Assembly (NCBI RefSeq): GCF_021228235.1
Contig: NZ_JAJQRG010000013.1
Coordinates: 24,407 to 88,406 of the forward strand
DNA: 64,000 nucleotides
Direction of reading: 5' to 3'
Source of the DNA: Pseudophaeobacter flagellatus
Lineage (GTDB): Bacteria; Pseudomonadota; Alphaproteobacteria; Rhodobacterales; Rhodobacteraceae
Part shown: piece by piece, positions 46,497-55,889 of the stretch
How the letters are laid out: every line of letters starts with the position of its first letter
Position numbering within the stretch: position 1 is the stretch's first letter
The notes under the pieces: generated by a model
Database searches by the model: none
Told to the model about the DNA's origin: nothing
What the model saw: only the letters and a program-made list of their open reading frames with translations
Translations under genes and position numbers: made by a program

Positions 46497-47258
46497 ATGG
46501 AAAAAAAGCAGGATAGCTTATACGTTAGTACCCTCGCACGGGGGTTACAGATTTTGCGCGCCTTCGACGAATCGCACATATCGCTGTCGCTTGCGGAACT
46601 TGTGGCGCGCACCGGGCTAGAGCGCAGCGCAGTGCAGCGCATGGCGCATACGCTACATCTGGAAGGCATGCTTGACCGGGATGAAAAGACCCGTCGCTTT
46701 CGCCCGAGCCACGCTTGGCTAGAGCTTGCCTATGCCTACTATTGGTCTGATCCGCTGATCGCGCGGGCGTTGCCCAAGCTGATCGAGTTTAGCCGTGCCA
46801 TGGGCGAGACGGTCAATCTGGCGCAGATCTCGGGGGATCACATTCTGTATTCCCTGCGGCTTCCCAATCAGCGGACCCATTTCGAGGCAAGCATCGTTGG
46901 TCGGCGGGTTCCGGCGCTGAACACTGCCTCTGGCCGGGTGATCATGGCAACCTGGCCAGAGCATGAGATGCGCGAAGCCTGCGCCACCTGGCCGCTGAGG
47001 CAAGGCACACCAAAGACGCTATTGGACCGCGACAAGATCCTGCAGGGCATAGAAACAGCGCGGGAGGATGGCTATTGCCTGACCCGTGATCAGATGTTGC
47101 TGAATGAAATCAGCCTGGCGGTGCCGGTGATTGGCAAGGACGGGCCTGCGCAGGCCGCCGTTCAGGTGTCGCTCTCTGGGGTGTCGTTTGACGAGGAGCA
47201 GGTCATCCGCAAGGTCCTGCCGGTTTTGCTCGACAGTGCGGCGGGTATTCTCGGCTGA
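46497..47258 (+). CDS. IclR-family transcriptional regulator
   Basis: A 253-residue regulator. The winged HTH is in residues ~9-75 (SLAELVARTGLERSAVQRMAH), and the C-terminal effector domain has FEASIVGRRVPALNTASGRV and the Cys in REACATWPLRQG. GGAGG precedes the ATG. Divergent from the gamma-glutamyl peptide operon, which it probably controls via the palindrome between them. Confidence 0.9.
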   Translation: MEKKQDSLYVSTLARGLQILRAFDESHISLSLAELVARTGLERSAVQRMAHTLHLEGMLDRDEKTRRFRPSHAWLELAYAYYWSDPLIARALPKLIEFSRAMGETVNLAQISGDHILYSLRLPNQRTHFEASIVGRRVPALNTASGRVIMATWPEHEMREACATWPLRQGTPKTLLDRDKILQGIETAREDGYCLTRDQMLLNEISLAVPVIGKDGPAQAAVQVSLSGVSFDEEQVIRKVLPVLLDSAAGILG

Positions 47259-47270
47259 TACGGCCGCCTG

Positions 47271-47735
47271 CTAAAATTCTCCAGGGGCACATTGCAGGCA
47301 GATTAGTCCCTCTTGGCGCCAGGTCTCGACCACGCAGCTTCGGTCATCGACGACAATCCAGGGCTCAAACCCATCTGCCCGCATTCTCTTCAGCAGTGCG
47401 CGTTTCACCTCTGGGTCGCTGGCGCTATCTTGTGCCTGTGGACGCAGGTAGATCGCATCAAAGCCAAGCCCGTTTTGGTGCAGCCAGGCCTCGGTATAGG
47501 TCGACCAACCCTCTGGTCGACCAGAGCAGATCACGATGGTTTCGCCGCCCTCTTTGAGGCGACGCAATAGCTGCGCCACCGGTGCGATGACCTCGGCGCT
47601 GGCCATAGCGTCATGAAAGGCATCCCAGTTTTTGACCGGCCCATGCACGAGGTGCCCCAGGCGATCCGCATCAAAATGCGCAAGGGTTCCGTCGACGTCA
47701 AAGACGACGCAGGGTTGGGTGGTATCATCGGTCAT
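47271..47735 (-). CDS. HAD-type phosphatase, polynucleotide-kinase-3'-phosphatase-like
   Basis: A 154-residue HAD hydrolase. The catalytic VVFDVDGTLAHFD gives Asp13 and Asp15, a Ser in ICSGRPEGWSTYT, a Lys in EVKRALLKRM, and a final acidic VVDDRS. The family resembles the PNKP C-terminal phosphatase. Its start overlaps the end of the histidine phosphatase gene by 11 bp, so it is the last gene of the phosphate-compound operon. Confidence 0.83.
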   Translation of the reverse strand: MTDDTTQPCVVFDVDGTLAHFDADRLGHLVHGPVKNWDAFHDAMASAEVIAPVAQLLRRLKEGGETIVICSGRPEGWSTYTEAWLHQNGLGFDAIYLRPQAQDSASDPEVKRALLKRMRADGFEPWIVVDDRSCVVETWRQEGLICLQCAPGEF

Positions 47736-48288
47736 GTGTCATCTCTGTATGAAGTGTTTCGTGATGCTGGCGGTCGCGCCAGACAAAATGCACCGGCGCG
47801 GCATTGGCCGGGCGCGTGCCCACAGAGGGCTGACCTGCAAGCAGGCGGGCGGCGCGGATGGTGCCCGAATGGCAGATCATCACCGGCAGATGATCCCCTG
47901 CGCGTTCGCAGCACTCGGTTATGGCGGCGCCGACACGGGCGATCATCGCCGCCCAGTCTTCGCCCGCCAGGGGCTGGCCGTCCCGCGGTGGCAGCAGGTG
48001 CAGCGGCTGGCCCTCAAACAGGCCCCAATCCCGTTCGCGCAGGCCCGCATGGATATGATAGGCGCGACCGGGAAAGCCGAGGGAGCAGGTCTCGCGGGCG
48101 CGCTGCATCGGGCTGGCGAACAGTGCAGAGGGCAGGGGCCAGGCGCTGCGTTGTAGCGATTTTGCCTGATCGCGCCCCTTGTCTGTTAGGGAAACCTCTA
48201 GCCGTCCGGCGATAATGCCATCGCGGTTGGCCGTGGTCTCGCCGTGACGAATGAGGCAAAAGGATTTTCGCGGTAGCGGGTAGGTCAC
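47725..48288 (-). CDS. Histidine phosphatase-superfamily protein
   Basis: A 187-residue phosphoglycerate-mutase-like phosphatase. LIRHGETTAN carries the catalytic His15, and CHSGTIRAARLL the second His. I chose the GTG at 48288 because its GTGA overlaps the MBL gene stop by 4 bp. An upstream reading to 48363 is not supported. Next gene: the HAD phosphatase. Confidence 0.85.
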   Translation of the reverse strand: MTYPLPRKSFCLIRHGETTANRDGIIAGRLEVSLTDKGRDQAKSLQRSAWPLPSALFASPMQRARETCSLGFPGRAYHIHAGLRERDWGLFEGQPLHLLPPRDGQPLAGEDWAAMIARVGAAITECCERAGDHLPVMICHSGTIRAARLLAGQPSVGTRPANAAPVHFVWRDRQHHETLHTEMTHDR

Positions 48289-49355
48289 AGGGGAATACTC
48301 TCGTGCATGAAGACCTCGGCCCCCAGCGCCTCTTCGACCAGATAGTCCTCTGGGAAGGGGCAAAAGGCCGGCGCAAAGCGTTTTGCCTGCAACCGCTGCA
48401 GCATCTTGATCTGGTCACCCAGGGGGGGGTGCACATTCCAGCGTTGGAAATAGCCGCCGGGTACGGCGCAGATACCGCGGGCATGGGCTGTCATATGGCC
48501 GGTGAAAACAACATGCGCATCGCGCCCCAGTCGCCCGCCTTCGCGCCAGGCACGGGCATAGGCCCAGGCGGCGCCACCATCGGCATTAGGGGTGTCACAG
48601 ATCAAAAAGCGCGCCTCGGCGCTGTCGGCGCGATCAAGCAGCGGAGCGATCTCTTGCGCCAGGGGGCTAAGCCCGGCATGTGTCAGTGCGCTGCGCAGTG
48701 CGCTGCGGCATTCCGGATCAAGGATCACGGCCTGCAGGCCAAAGCGGCGCACCAGATGCAGGGCCATTTCGCCGGCGCGGCCAGAGGGCGGCACTGGCAG
48801 CAGGATCTGACCGGGCAGCTGATCCAGCAGCGCGTCCAGCGCCACAAAACGATCACGCTGGCTGATACTGTCCAGATGATAGGAACAATCCAGGATGGCG
48901 GTCGCCGCAGGGGGCGGCGTATCAAAGGCAAACCAGTCGGATTCTTCTGACCAGTCGCCGGAATAGAACAGCCCCTCGCCAATGTCGAAATGCATCCAGA
49001 CGCCGCCCAGGGCATGGCCATTGCGCCCGGTGGTCAGGCGGATGCCATCAATCTCGCAGCTGCCCTGTTCCGGCAGGTAGTGTACCTGGGCGGCCGGCGG
49101 CAGAGCCAATGCTGTCTGCTTGGTTGCATAGATTGGCAATCCGGCCTCAACCGCATAGGCGGCCCCACCGATATGGTCGATGTGGTCATGGGTGATAAAC
49201 ACGGCATCGGCCCCCACCAGCCAGGCGGGATCAAAATGCGCGTTTGCTTCGGGGCCATGGCCGCAATCCAGCAGCCAGCGCTTGCCCATCACGTCCAATT
49301 GCATGCAGGCTGGGCCTTTGTCCCCGATGCCAGACAAAACTCTGATAGTATTCAT
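48285..49355 (-). CDS. MBL-fold metallo-hydrolase
   Basis: A 356-residue metallo-beta-lactamase-fold enzyme. The metal motif FITHDHIDHIGG places His56, His58, Asp60, His61; a later histidine is near GRNGHALGGVWMHFDIGE. Its context (phosphatases, phosphate-like importer) suggests a phosphodiesterase or cyclic-phosphate hydrolase, but this is inference. The ATPase gene ends immediately before its start with zero gap. Confidence 0.87.
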   Translation of the reverse strand: MNTIRVLSGIGDKGPACMQLDVMGKRWLLDCGHGPEANAHFDPAWLVGADAVFITHDHIDHIGGAAYAVEAGLPIYATKQTALALPPAAQVHYLPEQGSCEIDGIRLTTGRNGHALGGVWMHFDIGEGLFYSGDWSEESDWFAFDTPPPAATAILDCSYHLDSISQRDRFVALDALLDQLPGQILLPVPPSGRAGEMALHLVRRFGLQAVILDPECRSALRSALTHAGLSPLAQEIAPLLDRADSAEARFLICDTPNADGGAAWAYARAWREGGRLGRDAHVVFTGHMTAHARGICAVPGGYFQRWNVHPPLGDQIKMLQRLQAKRFAPAFCPFPEDYLVEEALGAEVFMHESIPL

Positions 49356-50399
49356 TTATGCCTCTGAAAATGCCCAGGGAGCACTCAGGGTGAGCCCCAG
49401 TTGCGCGCCTTCGGTGAAACGTTCACGGGTTTCGGCCAGCAGCAGATCGCCGTTTGGTGTTTGCAGGTTCAGGCGGTAGCGACCGCCAAGATAGGTGCTG
49501 CGCGCGACCCGTGCGCGCAGATCGCCGCTTTCGCAGATGGTGATGTTTTCCGGCCGCAGGCAGAGCAGATTTGGTGCCTCTGCATCCGTGTGCACCGCGA
49601 CCTGGGTGCCGCCAAAATGGGCCTTGGTTTCCTCGGGTCCATGCGACAGCGCGTCAATTGGCAATACGGTGCCATCGCCAACAAACCCGGCGACAAAGCG
49701 GCTGCGTGGACGGTTGTAAAGGGCTTCCGGGGTGTCGAACTGGGCAATTTTCCCCTCTGACATCACCGCAATCCGGTCTGCCATGGCCATGGCCTCTGCT
49801 TGGTCGTGGGTCACATAGATCATGGTGGCCCGGGTTCGGGCGTGGAAATCGGAAAACACCGTCTGCATAGAGGCGCGCAGGGCCACATCAAGGTTGGCGA
49901 GGGGTTCATCCAGCAGCACGGCATCGGGGTCAGAGACCAGACAGCGCGCCAGGGCCACACGCTGGCGCTGTCCGCCGGACAGCTCGGAAGGCATGCGCTC
50001 GCCATATTGGGTCAGACCGGTTGTCGCCAGCGCTGCCTCGGTTTGCTGTGCCTGGGCGGCTTTGGACAGGCCGCGCACCTCTAGCGGGTAGGACACATTG
50101 CGGCGCACGGTCATATGCGGCCAGAGCGCATAGGACTGAAACACAAAGCCGATGTTGCGCGCCTCGGGCGGCACCGCGCGGCCCGTGGCGGCATTTGAGA
50201 CCTCGCGATTGCCAATAGAGATGGCACCCTGGGTGGGGGTTTCGAATCCGGCCAGCAGGCGTAGCAGGGTGGATTTTCCGCAGCCCGACGGCCCCAGAAG
50301 CGCGACGAATTCACCGTCCCTTACGCTCGCGGTGACGGAAGACAGGGCCACGGCCCCGTCAAAGTGTTTGGCAACGCCGGACAGATTTATGTCTGCCAT
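49356..50399 (-). CDS. ABC transporter ATP-binding protein (Fe3+/phosphonate/sugar-phosphate type)
   Basis: A 347-residue ATPase. Walker A GPSGCGKST, signature LSGGQRQRVALARCL, Walker B VLLDEPLANLD, then the TOBE-like C-terminal regulatory segment. It overlaps the permease gene by 13 bp. It energises the 567-residue permease. Confidence 0.92.
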   Translation of the reverse strand: MADINLSGVAKHFDGAVALSSVTASVRDGEFVALLGPSGCGKSTLLRLLAGFETPTQGAISIGNREVSNAATGRAVPPEARNIGFVFQSYALWPHMTVRRNVSYPLEVRGLSKAAQAQQTEAALATTGLTQYGERMPSELSGGQRQRVALARCLVSDPDAVLLDEPLANLDVALRASMQTVFSDFHARTRATMIYVTHDQAEAMAMADRIAVMSEGKIAQFDTPEALYNRPRSRFVAGFVGDGTVLPIDALSHGPEETKAHFGGTQVAVHTDAEAPNLLCLRPENITICESGDLRARVARSTYLGGRYRLNLQTPNGDLLLAETRERFTEGAQLGLTLSAPWAFSEA

Positions 50400-52090
50400 G
50401 GGACAACTCCTTTTGGTAGGTGGCGCGCAGCAAGCTGGATCGCGCCCATGAGCGCCATCACCACCACAACAATGGTCATGGCCAGAGCAGAGGCCATGAC
50501 GGTTTCTCCGCTGTCATCAAGATTGAAGATCATCACGCCGAGAGTTTCCGTGCCGGAGGACCACAGCAGCGCCGAGACGGTCAGCTCGTTAAACGCGGTC
50601 AGGAACACCAGGATCGCACCCGCCGCCGCCGCCGGAGCCGTGAGCGGTAGGATGATTGTGCGCAGGCGTTGAAAAAAGGATGCGCCAACAGATTGCGCCG
50701 CCTCGTTCATTGCTGGGTCCAGCTGGCGAATGCTGGCTTGAATAGGGCGGAACATGATGGTCATGAACCGGGCAAGATAGGCCAGAAAGATGATCCAGAT
50801 GGTGCCATAGGGGGTCGCATCAGTGAAGGGCAGGTTGATCAGTAAAAGGATCATGGCGATCGCCAGCACCACGCCGGGTAGGGCATAGGGCAGATCAATC
50901 AGACCGTCGAACAGCCGCCCCAATCGGGTTGGGCTGCGTTCCATTAGCCAGGCCAGGGGCAGGCAGATCACGATCAGCACCAGTGCCGCGCCAATAGAGA
51001 GCGAAAAGGAATTCACAAAGGCCCGCGTGGTTGCGGGTTGGCGAAACAGGGCCTCGTGCCAGGACGCGAGGGTGATCGTGTCGGGGCGCAGCGCGACGCC
51101 ATAGGCTGGCACAAGCGACGTCGCCAGCAGCCCCAGCATCGGCAGAACCAGGATGGCACCGACGATCAGCCACAGCGAAATCTCGACCGGCAGGCGGGCC
51201 CGCCCCAGCGGTATTGCCAATGGTCGCGCGGTAGAGCCAACCAGATGCACCTTTTGGCGGGACTGGAAAAACCGCTGCAACAGGATGCCACAGATCGCCA
51301 CACAGCCTATCAGCATCGCCAGCACCGCGACCTCTGCCAGGACGGTCGTGCCAAGCCCTGCGAGCTTTTGATAGATCAATGTGGGCAGGGTCACATAGCC
51401 CGCCGGAATGCCCAGCATGGCGGGAATGCCAAAGTTCCCCAGCGCCGTGACAAAGGTGATTGCGATACCGGCTGCCAGGCTTGGCAGGCACAGGGGCAGG
51501 ATGATTTGCCACCAGACGCGCAGCCCCTTGGCACCGCTGATCCGGGCCGCCTCTACCGCTTCTTGGGGCAGGGAGCGCAGGCCGGCGCGCAGGGTCAGAA
51601 AAATGATCGAGCTATGCTGGACACCCAGCAACAGAATGATGCCCTGCGCCGAATAGAGCGGTTGCGGCGCGCCCAGCGGCGGTGCCAGACCCAGGGTTTG
51701 CAGCAAGACCGAAGAAGGCCCCATGATCTGGGTCCAGGACAGGGCGGTGATCTGCGGCGGGATCATCATCGGGATCATCAGGCAAAACACCAAGGTCGCC
51801 TTGGCGCGCAGATCGGTCAGCGCCACCAAAAAGGCAAAGGCGCTGCCAATCAGCACCGACACCAGGGTCCCCAGCCCGGCGGTGATCAGCGAATGCATCA
51901 AGGCCTGCTGGGTCGAGGGCTGCGCCATGATGTCGGTGATCAGGCCCAGGCTGGGCTGCCCCTCTATCAGAACACCTTCGGCAAACAGCCGCAGCACTGG
52001 CGTCAGGGTCAGGGCAATCGCAAGCAATAGAATGAGTGAAAGCAGCTGATCCTCGGACCGGCTGCCTCCGTTTGTTTTGCGCAATAGCAT
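50387..52090 (-). CDS. ABC transporter permease with duplicated domain
   Basis: A 567-residue permease built of two consecutive permease modules (roughly 1-290 and 300-567), each with an EAA loop, as in FbpB/AfuB-type importers. It forms the channel by itself. The gene overlaps the binding-protein gene by one base at 52090. Confidence 0.92.
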   Translation of the reverse strand: MLLRKTNGGSRSEDQLLSLILLLAIALTLTPVLRLFAEGVLIEGQPSLGLITDIMAQPSTQQALMHSLITAGLGTLVSVLIGSAFAFLVALTDLRAKATLVFCLMIPMMIPPQITALSWTQIMGPSSVLLQTLGLAPPLGAPQPLYSAQGIILLLGVQHSSIIFLTLRAGLRSLPQEAVEAARISGAKGLRVWWQIILPLCLPSLAAGIAITFVTALGNFGIPAMLGIPAGYVTLPTLIYQKLAGLGTTVLAEVAVLAMLIGCVAICGILLQRFFQSRQKVHLVGSTARPLAIPLGRARLPVEISLWLIVGAILVLPMLGLLATSLVPAYGVALRPDTITLASWHEALFRQPATTRAFVNSFSLSIGAALVLIVICLPLAWLMERSPTRLGRLFDGLIDLPYALPGVVLAIAMILLLINLPFTDATPYGTIWIIFLAYLARFMTIMFRPIQASIRQLDPAMNEAAQSVGASFFQRLRTIILPLTAPAAAAGAILVFLTAFNELTVSALLWSSGTETLGVMIFNLDDSGETVMASALAMTIVVVVMALMGAIQLAARHLPKGVVPWQT

Positions 52091-53058
52091 TAGTCGGCGC
52101 CAAAGACATCGGCGAATTTCGCCTTGTTTGCCGCTGCGTTTGCCAGGGCCACAGCCGGGTCAAAATCCATCAGCTTGATATCTGCGCGGGCCGGAAAGCC
52201 TGCTGGGACACCCATATCGTTTCGGGCCGGAATATAGCCCATGTCCAGCACCAGATCCTGGCCTTGCTGACTAAGGACGAAATCGACAAATTTCTGCGCG
52301 CCTTCCAGGTTCTTGGCGGTGGACAGGATCGCAACCGGTTCGGTCACATAGGACACCCCTTCTTCGGGGAAGACGAACTCTACCGGAGAGCCCTTGGCCT
52401 TGTTGCGGATGGCCAGGAAATCAACAACCATGCCATAGGGTTTTTCGCCGGCAGCGACCGCTTTGAAGGTGCCGCCATTGCCGCCTTTGGCGCGGGCGTC
52501 ATTTGCGGCCAGATCTGAATAGTACTCCCAGCCGAGGCTTGCATCATTGGTCAGCGTAGCAAGGTGGATCAGCGCGGCACCAGAGTAGAGCGGTGATGGC
52601 ATGGCAACCTGGCCCTTCAACCCGGCCTCTTTCAGATCCGCCCATGAGGTTGGCGCAGTTGCAGCGCCAGTGTTGTAGACGATGCCGGTGGTGATCAGTT
52701 TGGTCGAGTGGTAAAACCCTTCGCTGCTATAAAGCGCGGGATCAAAGGCAGAAGCTTCGGGGGAGTGATAGGCGGTCAGCAGCCCCTCTTGCGCCATGCC
52801 TTCCAGGGTCACGGTATCGGCAATCATCAGGACATCCGGCTGCGGCTTGCCGGCCTCGATTTCTGCTCGCAGCCGCGCCATCAGCTTGGTCGTGCCATCA
52901 CGCACCCACTCGACCTCGGTGCCGGGATTTGCGACCATAAAGGCATCCACGGTCTTTTGCGCATCCGCATTGGGCTGCGATGTGTAAATGGTCAGGGTTT
53001 CTGCAAAACTGGCCGAGGCAAGGCAGGCAAGGGCGGTGGCGGTCAGGATGGATTTCAT
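52090..53058 (-). CDS. ABC transporter binding protein (iron/sugar-phosphate-type superfamily)
   Basis: A 322-residue periplasmic protein with signal peptide MKSILTATALACLASASFA. LTIYTSQPNADAQKTVDAF starts the mature fold. Members of this superfamily bind Fe3+, 2-aminoethylphosphonate or, as in AfuA, hexose phosphate. The context of phosphatases argues against iron and favours a phosphorylated organic substrate. ATG 53058 has AGGAGACC upstream. Confidence 0.85.
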   Translation of the reverse strand: MKSILTATALACLASASFAETLTIYTSQPNADAQKTVDAFMVANPGTEVEWVRDGTTKLMARLRAEIEAGKPQPDVLMIADTVTLEGMAQEGLLTAYHSPEASAFDPALYSSEGFYHSTKLITTGIVYNTGAATAPTSWADLKEAGLKGQVAMPSPLYSGAALIHLATLTNDASLGWEYYSDLAANDARAKGGNGGTFKAVAAGEKPYGMVVDFLAIRNKAKGSPVEFVFPEEGVSYVTEPVAILSTAKNLEGAQKFVDFVLSQQGQDLVLDMGYIPARNDMGVPAGFPARADIKLMDFDPAVALANAAANKAKFADVFGAD

Positions 53059-53079
53059 CACGGGTCTCCTGGGTTCAGT

Positions 53080-53100
53080 CTTTCGAACGAAAGCTTTCGA
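53080..53100. promoter_or_regulatory. Candidate DeoR operator near the ABC operon start
   Basis: Overlapping palindromes: CTTTCG-AA-CGAAAG (53080-53093) and the perfect CGAAAGCTTTCG (53088-53099). DeoR-family proteins often use TTTCG-type half-sites, so this may be the operator controlling the six-gene operon. Confidence 0.6.
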
Positions 53101-53211
53101 TGGCTGCCTTATTTCCCGGTAATGCAACGGTTGTGTGACAGTTTTATGTAATAATTATATATGTTTGCAGGAAAAGCTCCGGGCGGTATAGCCTGCGCTG
53201 AACTGGTCGAG

Positions 53212-53219
53212 TTTCGAAA
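53212..53219. promoter_or_regulatory. Second TTTCG palindrome near the deoR-type start
   Basis: TTTCGAAA lies ~9 nt before the ATG of the DeoR gene and may allow autoregulation. Confidence 0.45.
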
Positions 53220-53227
53220 GAAAACAC

Positions 53228-54013
53228 ATGACGCGTGAGGATCTGAACAGGCGACGTGACCGCATTATCGCGCTGCTGTTGCAGGCCGGGGAAATGTCTG
53301 CTGGCGCCCTGTCTGCCCGGCTGGGGGTTTCGGTGCAGACCATCCGCACCGATCTGCGCGCACTGGATCGGGCGGCCCTGGTACAGCGACGCAACGGGGC
53401 AGTGCATCTGCGTCAGCAATCAGAGAATATCGCCTATTCGCCCCGCGTAAGCATATCCCGCGTGGAAAAGCAGCAGATCGCTCTCGCGGTTAAGAACCTG
53501 GTGCGCGACGGTGCCCGTGTCGCGCTGGGCACGGGCACTACGGTTGAACACTGCGCACGCCTGCTGGCAACGCGCGAAAACCTATGCGTTGCGACCAACA
53601 GTATCCATGCGGTGATGGCCCTGCAGAATGCGCCAGGCGCGGTTGTGGAATTGGCAGGCGGCACAGTGCGCCTGCGTGATCTGGATCTGTTGGGCAGTGC
53701 CAGCACCGCGTTCTTCGCGCGCTTTCGCATGGATCAGGCGATCTTCAGTTGCGGCGGCCTGTCCGCCACGGGCGAGGTGCTGGACTACAACTCTGATGAA
53801 CTCTTGACGCGGCGCGCGATTGCGGGTTGCGCAAAAGAGAAAATCCTGGTGGTCGACAGTGCCAAATTCGGGCGCGATCTGCCCTGCCAGATGCACCACG
53901 TCTGGGAGTATGACATTGTTGTACTGGGCGCTGATCCAGGGCCGTACATCCTGGAAAAATGCGCCCGGTATGGCTGTCGCGTTATCCATGCCGAAATGGG
54001 CTGCACGCTGTAA
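53228..54013 (+). CDS. DeoR/GlpR-family transcriptional regulator
   Basis: A 261-residue regulator. The HTH ([20 protein letters not shown]) is N-terminal; the sugar-phosphate sensor domain has [14 protein letters not shown] and [20 protein letters not shown]. The family senses phosphorylated sugars or related metabolites, which fits the adjoining operon. Divergent from it, with two palindromes between. Confidence 0.9.
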   Translation: MTREDLNRRRDRIIALLLQAGEMSAGALSARLGVSVQTIRTDLRALDRAALVQRRNGAVHLRQQSENIAYSPRVSISRVEKQQIALAVKNLVRDGARVALGTGTTVEHCARLLATRENLCVATNSIHAVMALQNAPGAVVELAGGTVRLRDLDLLGSASTAFFARFRMDQAIFSCGGLSATGEVLDYNSDELLTRRAIAGCAKEKILVVDSAKFGRDLPCQMHHVWEYDIVVLGADPGPYILEKCARYGCRVIHAEMGCTL

Positions 54014-54209
54014 ATCGATTGCCCCCTGGTCGAGCGCCCCCCCCCAACACACACAGTCAGCCTGGCGTCGCCCAGAGTTGCAATCTGCCAAAGTGCCGAC
54101 CTGCGAGAACATGCCGAGATTGGGTGTTTCGCCCGGGATTAAGGGAAACGTAGGAGTCGCCCGGCTATCCAGCAGGCAGGTATTCAATAGAAAATTGCGG
54201 AGTTTGGCA

Positions 54210-55658
54210 TTGTTTTTCAAGAGAAAGTCTCAAAATGAAAGTTCCAAAATCGAGACAGACAAGGTCATTTCTGATCTGATTGATCGCACTCAGGCCACCA
54301 TTCAATTTGATCCCAAGGGGCATATATTGACCGCCAACAGTAACTTTCTTGCGGCGTTGGGATATCGTCTAGAGGAGATCAAGGGGCAAAATCACACGAT
54401 GTTTGTTGATCCAGACCATGCCAAAAGTGCGGATTATGCCGCGTTCTGGAAAAGGTTGCTCAGTGGCGATGATATCACCGACCAGTTCCCTCGGGTGGCC
54501 AAAGATGGCTCTATCATCTGGATCCAGGCGACCTATGCCCCAATCTTTGATAGCGAGAACAATGTTGTCCGGGTGATTACGGTTGCCTCTGATGTGACAG
54601 CTCGGCGGCGCGGGCTGGCAGAAATTTCCGAGGGTTTGGAAGCCCTGCAACAGGGCGATCTGGTCTACCGTGTTGCCCTGTCGGAAATTCCAGACATCGG
54701 CGATTTGGGTCGCAGTTTCAATCAATCGGTGGAGCAGCTAAAGGCCACGGTTAGCAACGCCAAGGCGGTATGTACCGGGGTGGGGCGCACCGCAACCGAT
54801 ATCAGCCAGGCCTCTGGCGATCTGTCGCGCCGCACAGAAAGCCAGGCCGCGACACTGGAAGAAACCGCTGCCGCCCTGGATGAGCTGACAACCACGGTGC
54901 AATCATCGGCCAGCGGGGCGAAAAAGGTCGAAGATATCGTTGCCGAGGCGCAGAAAGTGGCCACTCACAGTGGCGTTGTCGTCAGTGAGGCAATCACCGC
55001 CATGTCCAAGATCGAAGGCTCTTCTGATGAGATTGCCAAGATCATCACGGTGATTGACGACATTGCCTTTCAGACCAACCTATTGGCCCTGAACGCTGGG
55101 GTCGAGGCCGCAAGGGCCGGCGAGGCAGGGCGCGGTTTTGCCGTTGTCGCCTCAGAGGTGCGCGGTCTGGCGCAACGCTCTGCCAGTGCCGCTGGAGAGA
55201 TCAAGGATCTGATCACACAGAGTCAGCACCATGTGGGCTCTGGCGTGGATCTGGTTGGAAAAACCGGTCAGGAGTTGGAACAGATCATCAAAAGCGTTGG
55301 TACGATTTCTGTGCATATCGGTGATATTGCGCGCGGCGCAGCCGAGCAATCGGCCGCATTGGGTGAAATCAACACCGGGATGGTGCAGCTGGACGAAGTG
55401 ACCCAGAAAAACGCTGCCATGGTCGAGGAAACAGCCGCCGTCAGCCAGACCCTGTCCAATGATGCCGGTCAGTTAACCCAGCAACTCGGGGCCTTCAGAA
55501 CTAAGGGAGACGGCGCTGATATCGCCGGGGCGGGCGGTAACGTGATCCGGATGTCTGCCGCCTCTGCACGGGGCAAGCAGCCGAGGGCAGCGCAGGCGCC
55601 TGTGTCTGTTGGTGCTCCCACCGGGCAGAGCGACGGTTCCGGCTGGGAGGATTTCTGA
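54210..55658 (+). CDS. Soluble PAS-domain methyl-accepting chemotaxis protein
   Basis: A 482-residue cytoplasmic chemoreceptor. A PAS domain ([20 protein letters not shown], residues ~25-140) is followed by a HAMP-like linker and the signalling domain with the conserved hairpin ADFQ-like [20 protein letters not shown]. No membrane segment is visible. The C-terminal pentapeptide GWEDF resembles the xWxxF CheR/CheB tether. The start is probably TTG 54210 with GCGGAG upstream (alternatives TTG 54204, 54195); no ATG fits in the frame there. Confidence 0.87.
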   Translation: MFFKRKSQNESSKIETDKVISDLIDRTQATIQFDPKGHILTANSNFLAALGYRLEEIKGQNHTMFVDPDHAKSADYAAFWKRLLSGDDITDQFPRVAKDGSIIWIQATYAPIFDSENNVVRVITVASDVTARRRGLAEISEGLEALQQGDLVYRVALSEIPDIGDLGRSFNQSVEQLKATVSNAKAVCTGVGRTATDISQASGDLSRRTESQAATLEETAAALDELTTTVQSSASGAKKVEDIVAEAQKVATHSGVVVSEAITAMSKIEGSSDEIAKIITVIDDIAFQTNLLALNAGVEAARAGEAGRGFAVVASEVRGLAQRSASAAGEIKDLITQSQHHVGSGVDLVGKTGQELEQIIKSVGTISVHIGDIARGAAEQSAALGEINTGMVQLDEVTQKNAAMVEETAAVSQTLSNDAGQLTQQLGAFRTKGDGADIAGAGGNVIRMSAASARGKQPRAAQAPVSVGAPTGQSDGSGWEDF

Positions 55659-55889
55659 CCTGGTGACAGATCCTGCCTAGTCACTCTTTTCAACCTGACG
55701 CCCCTGGCCTGTTTCTATTGGGGGCGAGATGTCGCTTGCCGCTTCTGCTGAGATGCCATTTCCACATCAACCACCAAGCCCCATCGCGGTGGTTTGTATC
55801 GCTTTGGCAAAAGGCATATTGACAGCAGGCAGGCGCGCCGCAACCTTGGCGCCAAACAGGGTGGGAACAATAAGGTGAAACAGAGCGCG

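Noticed and set aside
47725..48363. Longer start for the histidine phosphatase
   Set aside because: The extra 25 residues are Gly/Arg-rich and overlap the MBL gene by 79 bases; GTG 48288 gives a tight overlap.
53820..54209. Upstream extension of the chemoreceptor frame
   Set aside because: It runs through the end of the DeoR gene in another frame and has no relation to the family.
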